64,000 nucleotides of DNA from Bradyrhizobium sp. CCBAU 53340 (GTDB lineage Bacteria; Pseudomonadota; Alphaproteobacteria; Rhizobiales; Xanthobacteraceae): NCBI RefSeq assembly GCF_015291645.1, contig NZ_CP030055.1:2604001-2668000 (forward strand), written 5' to 3'. Under the pieces are notes generated by a model that was not told the DNA's origin, did no database searches, and worked only from the letters and a program-made list of their open reading frames with translations. Position 1 is the stretch's first letter. Every line of letters begins with the position of its first letter. The position numbers were made by a program, and so were the translations under genes. Positions 24,901 through 34,486 of this stretch are shown in pieces.

Positions 24901-25743
24901 CCGGTCGAGGCGCTCGGGATGTTCTACGAGTTTCGCGAGCTGACGCCGATCGGTCGCCGCGGCGATGAACTGATCCGGCGCCTGGCCGATCGTCTCGCCT
25001 CGGTCGATCTGCTCGACCAGGCCGCCGAGCTGCTGCAATACCAGGTCGACCATCGCCTCGAAGGCGCTGCACGGGCGCAGGTCGCCGCGCGGCTTGCCAT
25101 GATCTATCTCGCCAACCGCAAGCCCGACATGGCGATCACGGCGTTGCGCGCCAGCCGCATCAGCGACCTCTCCGGCGAGCTCAGGCAGCAGCGCCTCTTG
25201 CTGGAGGCGCGCGCGCAGAGCGACGTCGGCCGCCACGATCTCGCGCTCGACATCGTCTCCAACGTCTCCGGGCGCGAGGTGCTGCGGCTGCGGTCCGATA
25301 TCTTCTGGGCGGCACGGCGCTGGCGCGAGTCCGCCGAGCAGATCGAGCTCTATTACGGCGAGCGCTTCCGAGACTTCAAGCCGCTCAACGCGGTGGAGAA
25401 GAGCGACATCATCCGTGCCGCCGTCGGCTACGCGCTCGCCGACGACTCGATCGGGTTGTCGCGCTTCCGCGAGAAATACGCCCCGCTGATGAGCGAGAGC
25501 GCCGACCGGCTCGCCTTCGACATCGCCAGCAAGCCGGCTGCCGCCTCCAGCGCCGAATTCGCCGAGATCGCCAAGCTCGCCGCCAGCGTCGACACGCTCG
25601 ACGGGTTCCTGCGCGAGATGAAGCAGCGCTTCCCCGACGCCACCGCGCGTGCCCCCGCCGCCCCGCAGGCCAAGGACGAGACCGAGCACACCGGCTCACT
25701 GCCCACGATCCCCGTCGTGCGGCAGATCAAGATGACCCGGTAG
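21970..25743 (+). CDS. Large periplasmic TPR protein with AMIN-like domains, in the flagellar cluster
   Basis: The protein is 1257 residues, probably exported: a basic N-terminus, hydrophobic VLLSACALIGLNTVARA, then ADA. Residues about 50-300 are beta-rich with repeated GFARLVIKL / SILIIRFDRPVDV strands that resemble AMIN domains. About 300-450 is a low-complexity Pro/Ala/Lys/Glu linker (DVKPDVKPEVKPEAK). At about 455-520 a second AMIN-like block follows (DGLRVTFPF; DTVWLVFDSPKPVDV). From about 680 to 1200 are helical TPR-like repeats (ALAYARQEKWADAREKFKNV; YSENGRYRDALTAARTATKMQPNS). It is codirectional with fliL-fliM-motE and has its own CtrA-type box. The function is unknown; a periplasmic scaffold for the motor or basal body is a reasonable guess. 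Confidence 0.85.
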   Translation: MPPMAREAAAGFVSRARALALGLSRHVRKAVLLSACALIGLNTVARAADAIRGEASFSAGGGFARLVIKLGEDVPSEVTTAGSILIIRFDRPVDVPVDRVPEGAPDYVNSARRDPDGSAIRLSLARRVTVNTMNAGERTFIDLLPEGWKGAPPPLPMDVVKELAERARAAERALRAQRAAAESKKHPPIRVRASVQPTFVRFVFEMPDGVGVSSVLNEQKLTLAFNANLNFDLADAVVAAPPNVASIKQKADIDQTSVEIALIGDSDVHSFRDDKNYVVDIAFQPDRGKAAATAEAAIAQAGAGGHGPAAEKPAAAKPKDAQIVPPTSETIARDAKIDVKPDVKPEVKPEAKAETPPAMPPPEAPKPAPAVAAPATEAPHAAEAPKEATAPAAPAKEAAEAPKEAVAEAAKEPVKEPVKDVPKEAAKPESKPAPAEAQAAPSPPIASVDARRDSDGLRVTFPFSVATPAAAFRRGDTVWLVFDSPKPVDVDPIRARGGAMIGEVSRMPLEKGQAVRIRLTRPLVYSLTSEEVGKETNWLLTLADKIQATPLPLMMSRNITDPALANIAIPFANPGQLHKLTDPDAGDMLYVVTAQRPVRGFIKRQDLVDLSLLESAHGIAIRPNSDDVGVEVGADKVILGKKGGLTLSPVDVSAERAPTAVRPVFNPESWRKGQSEDFWTRQSDLITAISAVEPAQRSLPRLDLARFYMSRAMYYEAKSVTDVMLADPLNKEESSALIIHAIASILIGRPAQGLKDLANPVIGNSHDSQLWKALAYARQEKWADAREKFKNVEFAIASLPLDIQRIVTMDAMRASLEVKDYAGASKRRGEIEVVGVPPEAAPGFAVLRGRLAEALGHDKDALDDYKFAVASNDRLAAAEAKQLEVALRQKRDEISKEDALKELETLSMTWRGDAIEVKTLQMLSQLYSENGRYRDALTAARTATKMQPNSEASRQAQDLASDLFTQIFLGPKGDELPPVEALGMFYEFRELTPIGRRGDELIRRLADRLASVDLLDQAAELLQYQVDHRLEGAARAQVAARLAMIYLANRKPDMAITALRASRISDLSGELRQQRLLLEARAQSDVGRHDLALDIVSNVSGREVLRLRSDIFWAARRWRESAEQIELYYGERFRDFKPLNAVEKSDIIRAAVGYALADDSIGLSRFREKYAPLMSESADRLAFDIASKPAAASSAEFAEIAKLAASVDTLDGFLREMKQRFPDATARAPAAPQAKDETEHTGSLPTIPVVRQIKMTR

Positions 25744-25979
25744 GAACTTGCCGTCGGATCGACGCTCGGCCCAAGGATTTGCGAAAAACAACCCCATGCA
25801 CAGTAGACGGCAGCAACTGAATCAACGGGTTGGCTGACGCCGACCGCAATTGCGGATTTTACGAAATAAATTTGACTCGTCGGGCAAAACACTGGCATCG
25901 ATGTCACGATGCGCATCGCCCCTCCGTCGCCAGGATAGCCTGCTGCCAGGCCGGACCTGCGACCGCTCCGCATTCGACA
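25744..25979. other. Gene-free stretch between two converging genes (TPR gene and fliP)
   Basis: These 236 bases have no convincing ORF. The part around 25850-25900 is AT-rich compared with the neighbourhood (TTTTACGAAATAAATTTGAC) and may be a decayed repeat or insertion remnant. No clear intrinsic terminator was seen for either gene. Confidence 0.35.
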
Positions 25980-26768
25980 CTATCCCCCGTAACTCTGCAC
26001 CAGGCTTCCCGCCACCAGCGACCAGCCGTCGACCAGCACGAAGAAGATCAGCTTGAACGGCAGCGAGATCGTCGCGGGCGGCAGCATCATCATGCCCATC
26101 GACATCAGCACCGAGGCGACGACGAGGTCGATGATCAGGAAGGGGAGAAACAACAGGAAGCCGATCTCGAAGGCGCGCTTGAGCTCGGAGATCATGAAGG
26201 CGGGCACGAGGATGCGCAGCGCGAGCTCGTCGGGTGTCGCCGGCGGCGGCTCGCCGGAAAGATCCAGAAACAGCTTCAGGTCCTTCTCGCGGACGTTCTT
26301 CTGCATGAAACCGCGCAAGGGGACGGAGGCACGCTGGAGCGCGTCCTCGACGCCGATCTGGTTGGCGACGAGCGGGCGGATGCCGTCGTCGTAGGATTTT
26401 TGCAGCACCGGTCCCATCACGAAGAAGGTGAGGAACATCGCCAGCGCCAGGATCACCGAGTTGGGCGGCGCAGTCGCGGTGCCCATCGCGGTGCGGAGCA
26501 GCGACAGCACCACCACGATGCGCGTGAACGACGTCATCATGATCAGGATGGACGGGGCGATCGACAGCACCGTGAGCAGCGCGATCAGCTGGATCGCGCG
26601 CTCTGTGACGCCGCCGCCAGCACCGCCGCCGCCGAGATTGATGCTGATGTCCTGCGCATGCGCAGGGGTCGCGAGCAAAGCCGTGACGAGCAGAGCCGTG
26701 GCGGGCAGGGCCGCGGCGATCAGGACAGAGGGGACAAGAACTCTACGCGGGAGGGACGGCAGCCTCAC
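25980..26768 (-). CDS. fliP: Flagellar export gate protein FliP
   Basis: This 262-residue protein has a signal peptide (TALLATPAHAQ) and four membrane segments. Signatures are TSFTRIVVVLSLLRTAMGT, PPNSVILALAMFLTFFVM and IPAFMISELKRAFEIGFLLFLPFL-like (here VPAFMISELKRAFEIG). FliP pentamers form the core of the FliPQR gate. It starts with GTG overlapping the fliO stop (GTGA), so it is the second gene of fliO-fliP. Confidence 0.97.
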   Translation of the reverse strand: MRLPSLPRRVLVPSVLIAAALPATALLVTALLATPAHAQDISINLGGGGAGGGVTERAIQLIALLTVLSIAPSILIMMTSFTRIVVVLSLLRTAMGTATAPPNSVILALAMFLTFFVMGPVLQKSYDDGIRPLVANQIGVEDALQRASVPLRGFMQKNVREKDLKLFLDLSGEPPPATPDELALRILVPAFMISELKRAFEIGFLLFLPFLIIDLVVASVLMSMGMMMLPPATISLPFKLIFFVLVDGWSLVAGSLVQSYGG

Positions 26769-27751
26769 GAAGACGGCTTCGGACGGCCGAGCAGCGAGGC
26801 CATCTCGTCTTCAAGATTTTCAAAGCTGGTCTTCTCCGCAGCCGGCTTGGCCGGCGGCGCCGGAGGAGGCGGCGGCTCGACGCGTGCGGCGCGTGGCGGA
26901 GGCGCATCCGGCGCGACTGGCGGAGCGATGGTCTCGCCGGCCGGACGGCGCAGAGCCGCCTCGAGGCGCTGGGCCATCTCGGCGAGATTCTGTTCGGCGC
27001 TCGACGGCGCGGCGGCAGCGGGGGCCGGCGGCGGAACGGGCGGCGCCTGGAGTGCCGGCGAGGGCTGCGGCACGGGCGGAGGCGGCAGCGGCGCAGCCGC
27101 ACGCTCGGCGCGCACCGGCGGCATCTTCGCCGGCTCGCTCTGGCGCGGCGGGCGCGGCATCAGCGGCGGCTCGCTGCGCGCAACGCGCGGCGGCAGCGGC
27201 TCGGGACGGGGCTCACGCTCGGGACGCGGTGCGATCGGCTCGGGCGAAAAGCCGCCCAGTGTCGGCTCGCTGCGGCGCTCGGCCAGAGTGGGCGCCGGGC
27301 GACGGACCTCGTCGGCGAAAGAAGGGCGCGCGGGGCGCGGCGGCGGCTCGGGCATCTGCGGCTCGGGATGGTCGAGCACTTCGGGCCGCGGCGCCTCGTC
27401 GGCCCAGCCGGCATCGGGCATCGGGGCGAGGCGCGGCGGCTCGGCTTGGCTGGGACGCTGCGGAATCTGGTCGCGGCCGGCGGCGGCACGGACGATATTC
27501 GGCTCGACGACGATGTCGGTCGGACCGCCGATCATCAGCAGATGCTCGACATTGTCGCGGCGGACCAGCACCAGGCGTCGGCGGCCATCGACCGCGGCGG
27601 CGTCGATCACGGCGAGCCGGGGCATCCGTCCGCGCTGGGTGTTGGCGCCGAGCCGGGTGGTTGCGAATCGGCGGACCAGCCACGCCGCAACGCCAATCAA
27701 CGCCAGAACGACGATGAAGGCGACGATGAAGGTGATAGGGCTACCGTTCAT
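26765..27751 (-). CDS. fliO: Flagellar biosynthesis protein FliO with a long proline-rich tail
   Basis: The first about 95 residues match FliO: one membrane helix (ITFIVAFIVVLALIGVAAWLV), then MPRLAVIDAAAVDGRRRLVLVRRDNVEHLLMIGG. The remaining about 230 residues are Pro/Arg/Glu/Ala-rich and presumably disordered (PPPPAPPAKPA). FliO assists FliP assembly in the export gate. At 328 residues it is roughly twice the length of enterobacterial FliO because of this tail. It is divergent from flgB. Confidence 0.88.
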   Translation of the reverse strand: MNGSPITFIVAFIVVLALIGVAAWLVRRFATTRLGANTQRGRMPRLAVIDAAAVDGRRRLVLVRRDNVEHLLMIGGPTDIVVEPNIVRAAAGRDQIPQRPSQAEPPRLAPMPDAGWADEAPRPEVLDHPEPQMPEPPPRPARPSFADEVRRPAPTLAERRSEPTLGGFSPEPIAPRPEREPRPEPLPPRVARSEPPLMPRPPRQSEPAKMPPVRAERAAAPLPPPPVPQPSPALQAPPVPPPAPAAAAPSSAEQNLAEMAQRLEAALRRPAGETIAPPVAPDAPPPRAARVEPPPPPAPPAKPAAEKTSFENLEDEMASLLGRPKPSS

Positions 27752-27769
27752 ACCTGTCCCCGGTAAATG

Positions 27770-27787
27770 GCGCTTCTCTCGTGCCTA
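27770..27787 (-). promoter_or_regulatory. Possible sigma-54 promoter of fliO
   Basis: On the minus strand AGGCACG-AGAG-AAGCG keeps the invariant GG and GC with 10-base spacing. The -24 element is good; the -12 element is poor. It would leave only about 10 bases of leader, so it is less certain than the flgI and flgF promoters. Confidence 0.35.
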
Positions 27788-27848
27788 TGGTCGGATGTGC
27801 CGACCACTGGCGTGCGATGCCCCAAAACTGCGATTTCTTAACGTCCTG

Positions 27849-27863
27849 CGGCAAGTTTTGCCG
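27849..27863. promoter_or_regulatory. FlbD-like (ftr) palindrome upstream of fliO
   Basis: CGGCA-AGTTT-TGCCG is a palindrome with perfect 5-base arms, related to the one at 9717. It lies about 65 bases upstream of the candidate fliO -24 element. Confidence 0.55.
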
Positions 27864-28021
27864 TCCCCAACTCTTAATAACCTATGAATCGCCCGATCCA
27901 AAACGACTTCTTGGCCTGTGCGCGGGCCGCCAAGCGGTTGGGGTTAATGCGGCTTTTGGCATGGGTAGAATCACGGGGGAAGCCCTTTATGTTTCGATCG
28001 GAAACATGCATTCGCCGCGCC

Positions 28022-28059
28022 TTAACCACCTGTTAACCATACACGCGGCAAATTCTGCC
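28022..28059 (+). promoter_or_regulatory. CtrA box plus FlbD-like element of the flgB promoter
   Basis: TTAA-CCACCTG-TTAA (28022-28036, extended to TTAACCAT) is a perfect CtrA box. CGGCAAATTCTGCC follows at 28046-28059. In Caulobacter, FlbD bound at the start site represses the CtrA-driven fliF promoter; this arrangement is similar. Confidence 0.65.
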
Positions 28060-28114
28060 TAGCTTTGGGCCAGGGTCCGCGCTCGGACCCAGCGAGGCGG
28101 AAGGAGCCGCAACG

Positions 28115-28519
28115 ATGTCCATCAACGATCTGCCGGTGCTGTCGGCGCTTCGCACCAAGATGCAATGGCACCAGGAACGCCAGCGCGTCCTGTCCGAGAA
28201 CGTTTCCAATTCCGACACGCCCAATTTTCGGCCCCGCGAGCTGGTCGAGCCGAAATTCGACAAGACCGGCACGCCTGCGAGCTCGATGGGGCCGCTCGCC
28301 ATGACCGTCACCAGCGCCTCTCACATGACGCCATCGGGCGCGCCCTCGAGCTTCGAGCAGAACGGGAATGCGGGTTTCGAAACCCGTCCGGCGGGCAATG
28401 CCGTCAATCTCGAAGAGGAGATGATGAAGTCGGCCAACAACCAGATGGATTATGCGGCGGTGACCTCGCTCTATTCGAAGAGCCTGCATCTGCTCAAGAC
28501 CGCGATCGGTAAAGGCTAG
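28115..28519 (+). CDS. flgB: Flagellar rod protein FlgB
   Basis: This 134-residue protein has the FlgB features: MQWHQERQRVLSENVSNSDTPNFRPRELVEPKF near the start and EEEMMKSANNQMDYAAVTSLYSK at the C-terminus. It is a proximal rod subunit. It is the first gene of flgB-flgC-fliE with a ribosome site AAGGAG and a CtrA-type box upstream. Confidence 0.95.
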   Translation: MSINDLPVLSALRTKMQWHQERQRVLSENVSNSDTPNFRPRELVEPKFDKTGTPASSMGPLAMTVTSASHMTPSGAPSSFEQNGNAGFETRPAGNAVNLEEEMMKSANNQMDYAAVTSLYSKSLHLLKTAIGKG

Positions 28520-28536
28520 GCCAGGGGAGCTAGATC

Positions 28537-28962
28537 ATGGCGAATGACAGCAGCGACTTTGCCCGTTCCATGGCGATCGCGACCTCGGGCCTGCGGGCCC
28601 AGGCCGGACGCATGCGGGTGATCTCCGAAAACATCGCGAATGCGGACTCGACCTCGCAGTCGGCAGGCGGCGATCCCTACCGGCGCAAGGTGCCGACATT
28701 CTCATCGGCGCTCGACCGCACGCTCGATGCGCAGGTGGTCACGCTCGGCAGGGTCAAGCCCGACCAGTCCGCCTTCCGCGTCAGATACGAGCCGAACAAT
28801 CCGGCGGCGGATGCCAGCGGCAACGTCAAATATCCCAACGTGAATTCGGTGGTCGAGATGACCGACATGCGCGATGCGCAGCGGTCCTACGAGGCCAATG
28901 TCAACATCATCAGTGCGACGCGCCGGATGATCCAGCGCACGCTCGACATCCTCAAGACCTGA
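28537..28962 (+). CDS. flgC: Flagellar rod protein FlgC
   Basis: This 141-residue protein has the FlgC signature SMAIATSGLRAQAGRMRVISENIANADST and the C-terminal YPNVNSVVEMTDMRDAQRSYEANVNII. It is a proximal rod subunit exported by the flagellar system. It follows flgB by 17 bases. Confidence 0.96.
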   Translation: MANDSSDFARSMAIATSGLRAQAGRMRVISENIANADSTSQSAGGDPYRRKVPTFSSALDRTLDAQVVTLGRVKPDQSAFRVRYEPNNPAADASGNVKYPNVNSVVEMTDMRDAQRSYEANVNIISATRRMIQRTLDILKT

Positions 28963-28979
28963 ACAGGAAGCCTTAAGCC

Positions 28980-29288
28980 ATGGCAACACCGACAATCGCG
29001 GCCAATGCTTATGCCAACCTTGCGCGCGTGCTGGAGAACGGCGGCGCCGGCAAGGGCAGCGAGCCGAACGGACAGTCCTTTGCCTCGCTGCTGAAGGACG
29101 CCATCGGCAGCGTGGTGGAATCGGGTCGCAAATCCGACGCGCAAACCGTGGCGATGGCCAACGGCAAGGCCAACGTGATGGACGTGGTGACGGCAGTCGC
29201 CGACACCGATGTCGCGGTGTCCACGCTGGTCTCGGTCCGCGACCGCGTGATCGCGGCGTATGAAGACATCATGAAGATGCCGATCTGA
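28980..29288 (+). CDS. fliE: Flagellar hook-basal body protein FliE
   Basis: This 102-residue protein has the FliE C-terminal pattern VMDVVTAVADTDVAVSTLVSVRDRVIAAYEDIMKMPI, which joins the MS ring and rod. It lies 17 bases after flgC. A palindromic repeat separates it from fliQ. Confidence 0.94.
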   Translation: MATPTIAANAYANLARVLENGGAGKGSEPNGQSFASLLKDAIGSVVESGRKSDAQTVAMANGKANVMDVVTAVADTDVAVSTLVSVRDRVIAAYEDIMKMPI

Positions 29289-29293
29289 TGGTT

Positions 29294-29410
29294 GTCATTC
29301 CGGGGCGCGACGAAGTCGCGAGCTATGATGCGCAATTGCGCATCTGAGAATCCATAACCACGATCGGGAGCATGGATTCCGGGCTCTCGGCTTCGCGAGC
29401 CCCGGAATGA
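29294..29410. repeat. Palindromic intergenic repeat inside the fliE-fliQ gap
   Basis: The left end GTCATTCCGGGGCGCGA pairs with the right end CGCGAGCCCCGGAATGAC. There is an inner ATGCGCAATTGCGCAT palindrome (perfect, 16 bases) and a GAATCCAT/ATGGATTC pair. It is a REP-like unit inserted within a flagellar operon. Confidence 0.85.
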
Positions 29411-29442
29411 CGAAAAAAACCATTCACAGCGAGAAATCAAAA

Positions 29443-29706
29443 ATGACCGGACCTGAGACCCTCGACGTCGCGCGCGATGCGATCTGGACCATCGTGATCG
29501 TATCCTCGCCGCTAATGGTGGTCGGGCTCGTGGTCGGCGTGATCGTGTCGCTGTTCCAGGCGCTGACGCAGATCCAGGAGCAGACGCTGATCTACGTGCC
29601 GAAGATCCTGGCGATCTTTGCCACAATGCTGCTGGCGCTCCCGTTCATGGCCGACGCGCTCCATTCCCACATGATGCGGATCTCGTCGCGAATCATCGGC
29701 GGCTGA
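29443..29706 (+). CDS. fliQ: Flagellar export gate protein FliQ
   Basis: This 87-residue protein has two membrane helices and the FliQ patterns VVGLVVGVIVSLFQALTQIQEQTLIYVPKI and MMRISSRIIGG. An in-frame ATG 36 bases earlier lies in the palindromic repeat; the start at 29443 gives MTGPETLDVARDAIW and the family length. fliR follows after 17 bases. Confidence 0.95.
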   Translation: MTGPETLDVARDAIWTIVIVSSPLMVVGLVVGVIVSLFQALTQIQEQTLIYVPKILAIFATMLLALPFMADALHSHMMRISSRIIGG

Positions 29707-29723
29707 GGCACAATGCGCCCACC

Positions 29724-30494
29724 ATGCGCATCGACGTTTCGCTGCTGCCGGCGCTTGCCGCGGCCTTCATGCTCGCTTTCGCCCGGGTCGGCGCGATGGT
29801 GATGCTGCTGCCGGGGCTCGGCGAGACCAACATCCCGACACGGGTGAAGCTGTCGATCGCGCTTCTGCTCACGCTGATCATCCTGCCGCTGCATCGCAGT
29901 GCCTACCAGGTCGACATGGGCTCGCTCGCGCCGCTGCTGGTCCTGATGCTGCATGAGATCGTGATCGGCATCGTGCTCGGCGCAACCGCGCGCGTGACGC
30001 TCGCCGCGCTCCAGGTCGCAGGCGCCGTGATCGCACAGCAGATGGGGCTCGGCTTCGTCACCTCGGTGGATCCGACCCAGGGGCAGCAGGGCGTGCTGGT
30101 CGGTAACTTCCTGACCATGCTGGGCGTGACCTTGCTGTTCGCCACCGACAGCCATCATCTGGTGATCGCGGCGCTGAACGACAGCTATTCGATCTTCGCG
30201 CCCGGCGAGACCGTGTCGAGCGGCGACGTCGCCTCGCTCGCCACGCGGGCCTTTTCTGCGGCGTTCCTGCTCGGCCTGCAGCTGTCGGGGCCATTCTTGG
30301 TGTTCGGCCTCGTCTTCAATATCGGGCTTGGGGTGCTGGCGCGCTTGATGCCGCAGATGCAGGTCTATTTCGTCGGCGTGCCGCTGTCGATCTTCGCGGG
30401 CTTCCTGGTGCTGGCCATGGTGCTCACGGCGATGATGGGCACCTATCTCGACTATTTCATCGGTGTCATGCACCAGATGATGCCGCTCAGATAG
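29724..30494 (+). CDS. fliR: Flagellar export gate protein FliR
   Basis: This 256-residue polytopic protein has the FliR features: FARVGAMVMLLPGLGETNIPTRVKLSIALLLTL, LMLHEIVIGIVLGATARVTLAAL, QMGLGFVTSVDPTQGQQG and a final YFIGVMHQMMPL. FliR joins FliP and FliQ in the export gate. It is followed by an unusual pair of inverted repeats before flhB. Confidence 0.96.
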   Translation: MRIDVSLLPALAAAFMLAFARVGAMVMLLPGLGETNIPTRVKLSIALLLTLIILPLHRSAYQVDMGSLAPLLVLMLHEIVIGIVLGATARVTLAALQVAGAVIAQQMGLGFVTSVDPTQGQQGVLVGNFLTMLGVTLLFATDSHHLVIAALNDSYSIFAPGETVSSGDVASLATRAFSAAFLLGLQLSGPFLVFGLVFNIGLGVLARLMPQMQVYFVGVPLSIFAGFLVLAMVLTAMMGTYLDYFIGVMHQMMPLR

Positions 30495-30499
30495 GTGAT

Positions 30500-30577
30500 C
30501 TAGTGCCGCCGATTTGAAGTTCCTACAGTGCAAGCCTCACCTCCGAGGGGGAACTTCAAATCGATCAGCGGCACTAG
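30500..30577. repeat. Inverted repeat 1 of the fliR-flhB gap
   Basis: CTAGTGCCGC plus GATTTGAAGTTCC on the left pairs with GGAACTTCAAATC plus GCGGCACTAG on the right. The 5-base TGATC is unpaired on one side and an about 27-base loop separates the arms. It is unlike the REP-type elements elsewhere in the window. Confidence 0.85.
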
Positions 30578-30593
30578 CCAAATTCAGAATCTC

Positions 30594-30667
30594 GTAGCGC
30601 CCCTGTGCTTTCCGAAGTTCGTGCACAGGGGTCGCGAAAGTGACGAACTTCGGAAAGCGGGCGCTAC
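30594..30667. repeat. Inverted repeat 2, ending at the flhB start codon
   Basis: GTAGCGCCC plus CTTTCCGAAGTTCGT pairs with ACGAACTTCGGAAAG plus GGGCGCTAC. A competing stem CCCCTGTGC/GCACAGGGG uses part of the same bases. It shares the GAAGTTC core with repeat 1. The last base of the element touches the GTG start of flhB. Confidence 0.85.
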
Positions 30668-31747
30668 GTGGCGGAAGACAACGATCCAGAGAGTCAAACA
30701 GAAGACCCGACGCAAAAACGTCTCGAAGAGGCGCTCGAGCGCGGTGACGTCGCCAAGAGCCAGGAGATCAACACCTGGTTCATGATCGCCGGCGGCACGC
30801 TCGTGGTCTCGACGTTCTCGGGCTCGATCGGCAGCGGGCTGATGACGCCGATGCGCAATCTGCTCGCCAATTCCTGGATGATCAAAACCGACCCCGGGAA
30901 CCTGCTCAAGCTGACGCAGCAGATCGAAGTCGCGGTGCTGGCTGCGGTCGGCGTGCCGCTCCTGATGCTGGTGATCGCGGCCATTGCGGGCAACATGCTG
31001 CAGCACCGGCTGGTCTGGTCGGCCGAATCCCTCAAACCCAAATTCAGCAAGCTGTCGCCGGCCGCCGGCTTCAAGCGCATCTTCGGCAAGCAGGCGGCTG
31101 CGAACTTTCTCAAGGGGATCGGCAAGGTGATCGTGCTCGGTACGGTCATGACCACGATCCTGTGGCCGGAGCGGCATCGCATGGAGGCGATGGTCAAGCT
31201 CGATCCGATGGCCATGCTGGGCGCCTCAACCAGCATGACCGTCCATCTGCTCGGCGCGGTGGTCGCAGCCCTCGCGATCATCGCCATCGGTGACTATTTC
31301 TTCCAGTATCGCAGCTGGTTCCAGCGGCAGAAGATGTCGCTGCAGGAGATCAAGGAAGAGTTCAAGCAGTCCGAAGGCGACCCGCACATCAAGGGCAAGC
31401 TCAGGCAGTTGCGACAGCAGCGCTCCAAGAAGCGCATGATGGCGGCGGTTCCCAAGGCCTCCGTGATCATCACCAACCCGACCCACTATTCGGTGGCGCT
31501 GTCCTACGAGCGGGGCATGTCGGCGCCGATCTGCGTCGCCAAGGGCATCGACAACCTCGCCTTCAAGATCCGGGAGATCGCGCGCGAGCACGACATACCG
31601 ATCGTCGAGAATGTGCCGCTGGCCCGCGCGCTCTACGCCACCGTCGAGATCGACCAGGAGATCCCCATGGAGCACTACCATGCGGTCGCCGAAGTCATCG
31701 GCTACGTCATGCGGATGAAGCGCGGATTCAGCGCCGCGCGGCAATAA
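30668..31747 (+). CDS. flhB: Flagellar export switch protein FlhB
   Basis: This 359-residue protein starts AEDNDPESQTEDPTQKRLEEALERGDVAKSQEI, as FlhB does. It has four membrane helices and the cytoplasmic autocleavage motif NPTH (N about 270), followed by YSVALSYE and the FlhB_C domain. FlhB switches the export gate from rod/hook to filament substrates. The start is GTG, abutting an inverted repeat whose arm supplies the only Shine-Dalgarno-like GGAAAG, about 10 bases upstream. That raises the possibility of structure-controlled translation (inference). Confidence 0.95.
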   Translation: MAEDNDPESQTEDPTQKRLEEALERGDVAKSQEINTWFMIAGGTLVVSTFSGSIGSGLMTPMRNLLANSWMIKTDPGNLLKLTQQIEVAVLAAVGVPLLMLVIAAIAGNMLQHRLVWSAESLKPKFSKLSPAAGFKRIFGKQAAANFLKGIGKVIVLGTVMTTILWPERHRMEAMVKLDPMAMLGASTSMTVHLLGAVVAALAIIAIGDYFFQYRSWFQRQKMSLQEIKEEFKQSEGDPHIKGKLRQLRQQRSKKRMMAAVPKASVIITNPTHYSVALSYERGMSAPICVAKGIDNLAFKIREIAREHDIPIVENVPLARALYATVEIDQEIPMEHYHAVAEVIGYVMRMKRGFSAARQ

Positions 31748-31900
31748 ACCCCCGAAAAGTACCGGAAATGGCTGTAAACTGGGAATCAGCGTACGCTTTC
31801 GCCCCTGCTGCCCTTGCGTCCGCGGGTCCGATTCAGGCAGGGAGGACCCCACGTGCCCTGTGGCGCGTTGATTCTCTGCCGACAGGCTGCCTAGCGTGAA
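31748..31900. other. flhB-cckA gap
   Basis: These 153 bases contain no evident ORF, terminator or CtrA-type box. The start of the kinase gene lacks a strong ribosome site. Confidence 0.4.

Positions 31901-34486
<2,586 letters not shown>

Larger units (their letters stand above)
27752..28114. promoter_or_regulatory. Divergent fliO / flgB control region
   Basis: This 363-base gene-free region holds a possible sigma-54 motif for fliO, an FlbD-like palindrome at 27849, a perfect CtrA box at 28022 followed 10 bases later by a second FlbD-like element for flgB, and single TTAA motifs at 27838, 27874 and 27942. Confidence 0.55.

Noticed and set aside
29407..29442. Upstream ATG for fliQ giving a 12-residue extension
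   Set aside because: It lies in the REP-like repeat; the family length and the conserved start favour 29443.
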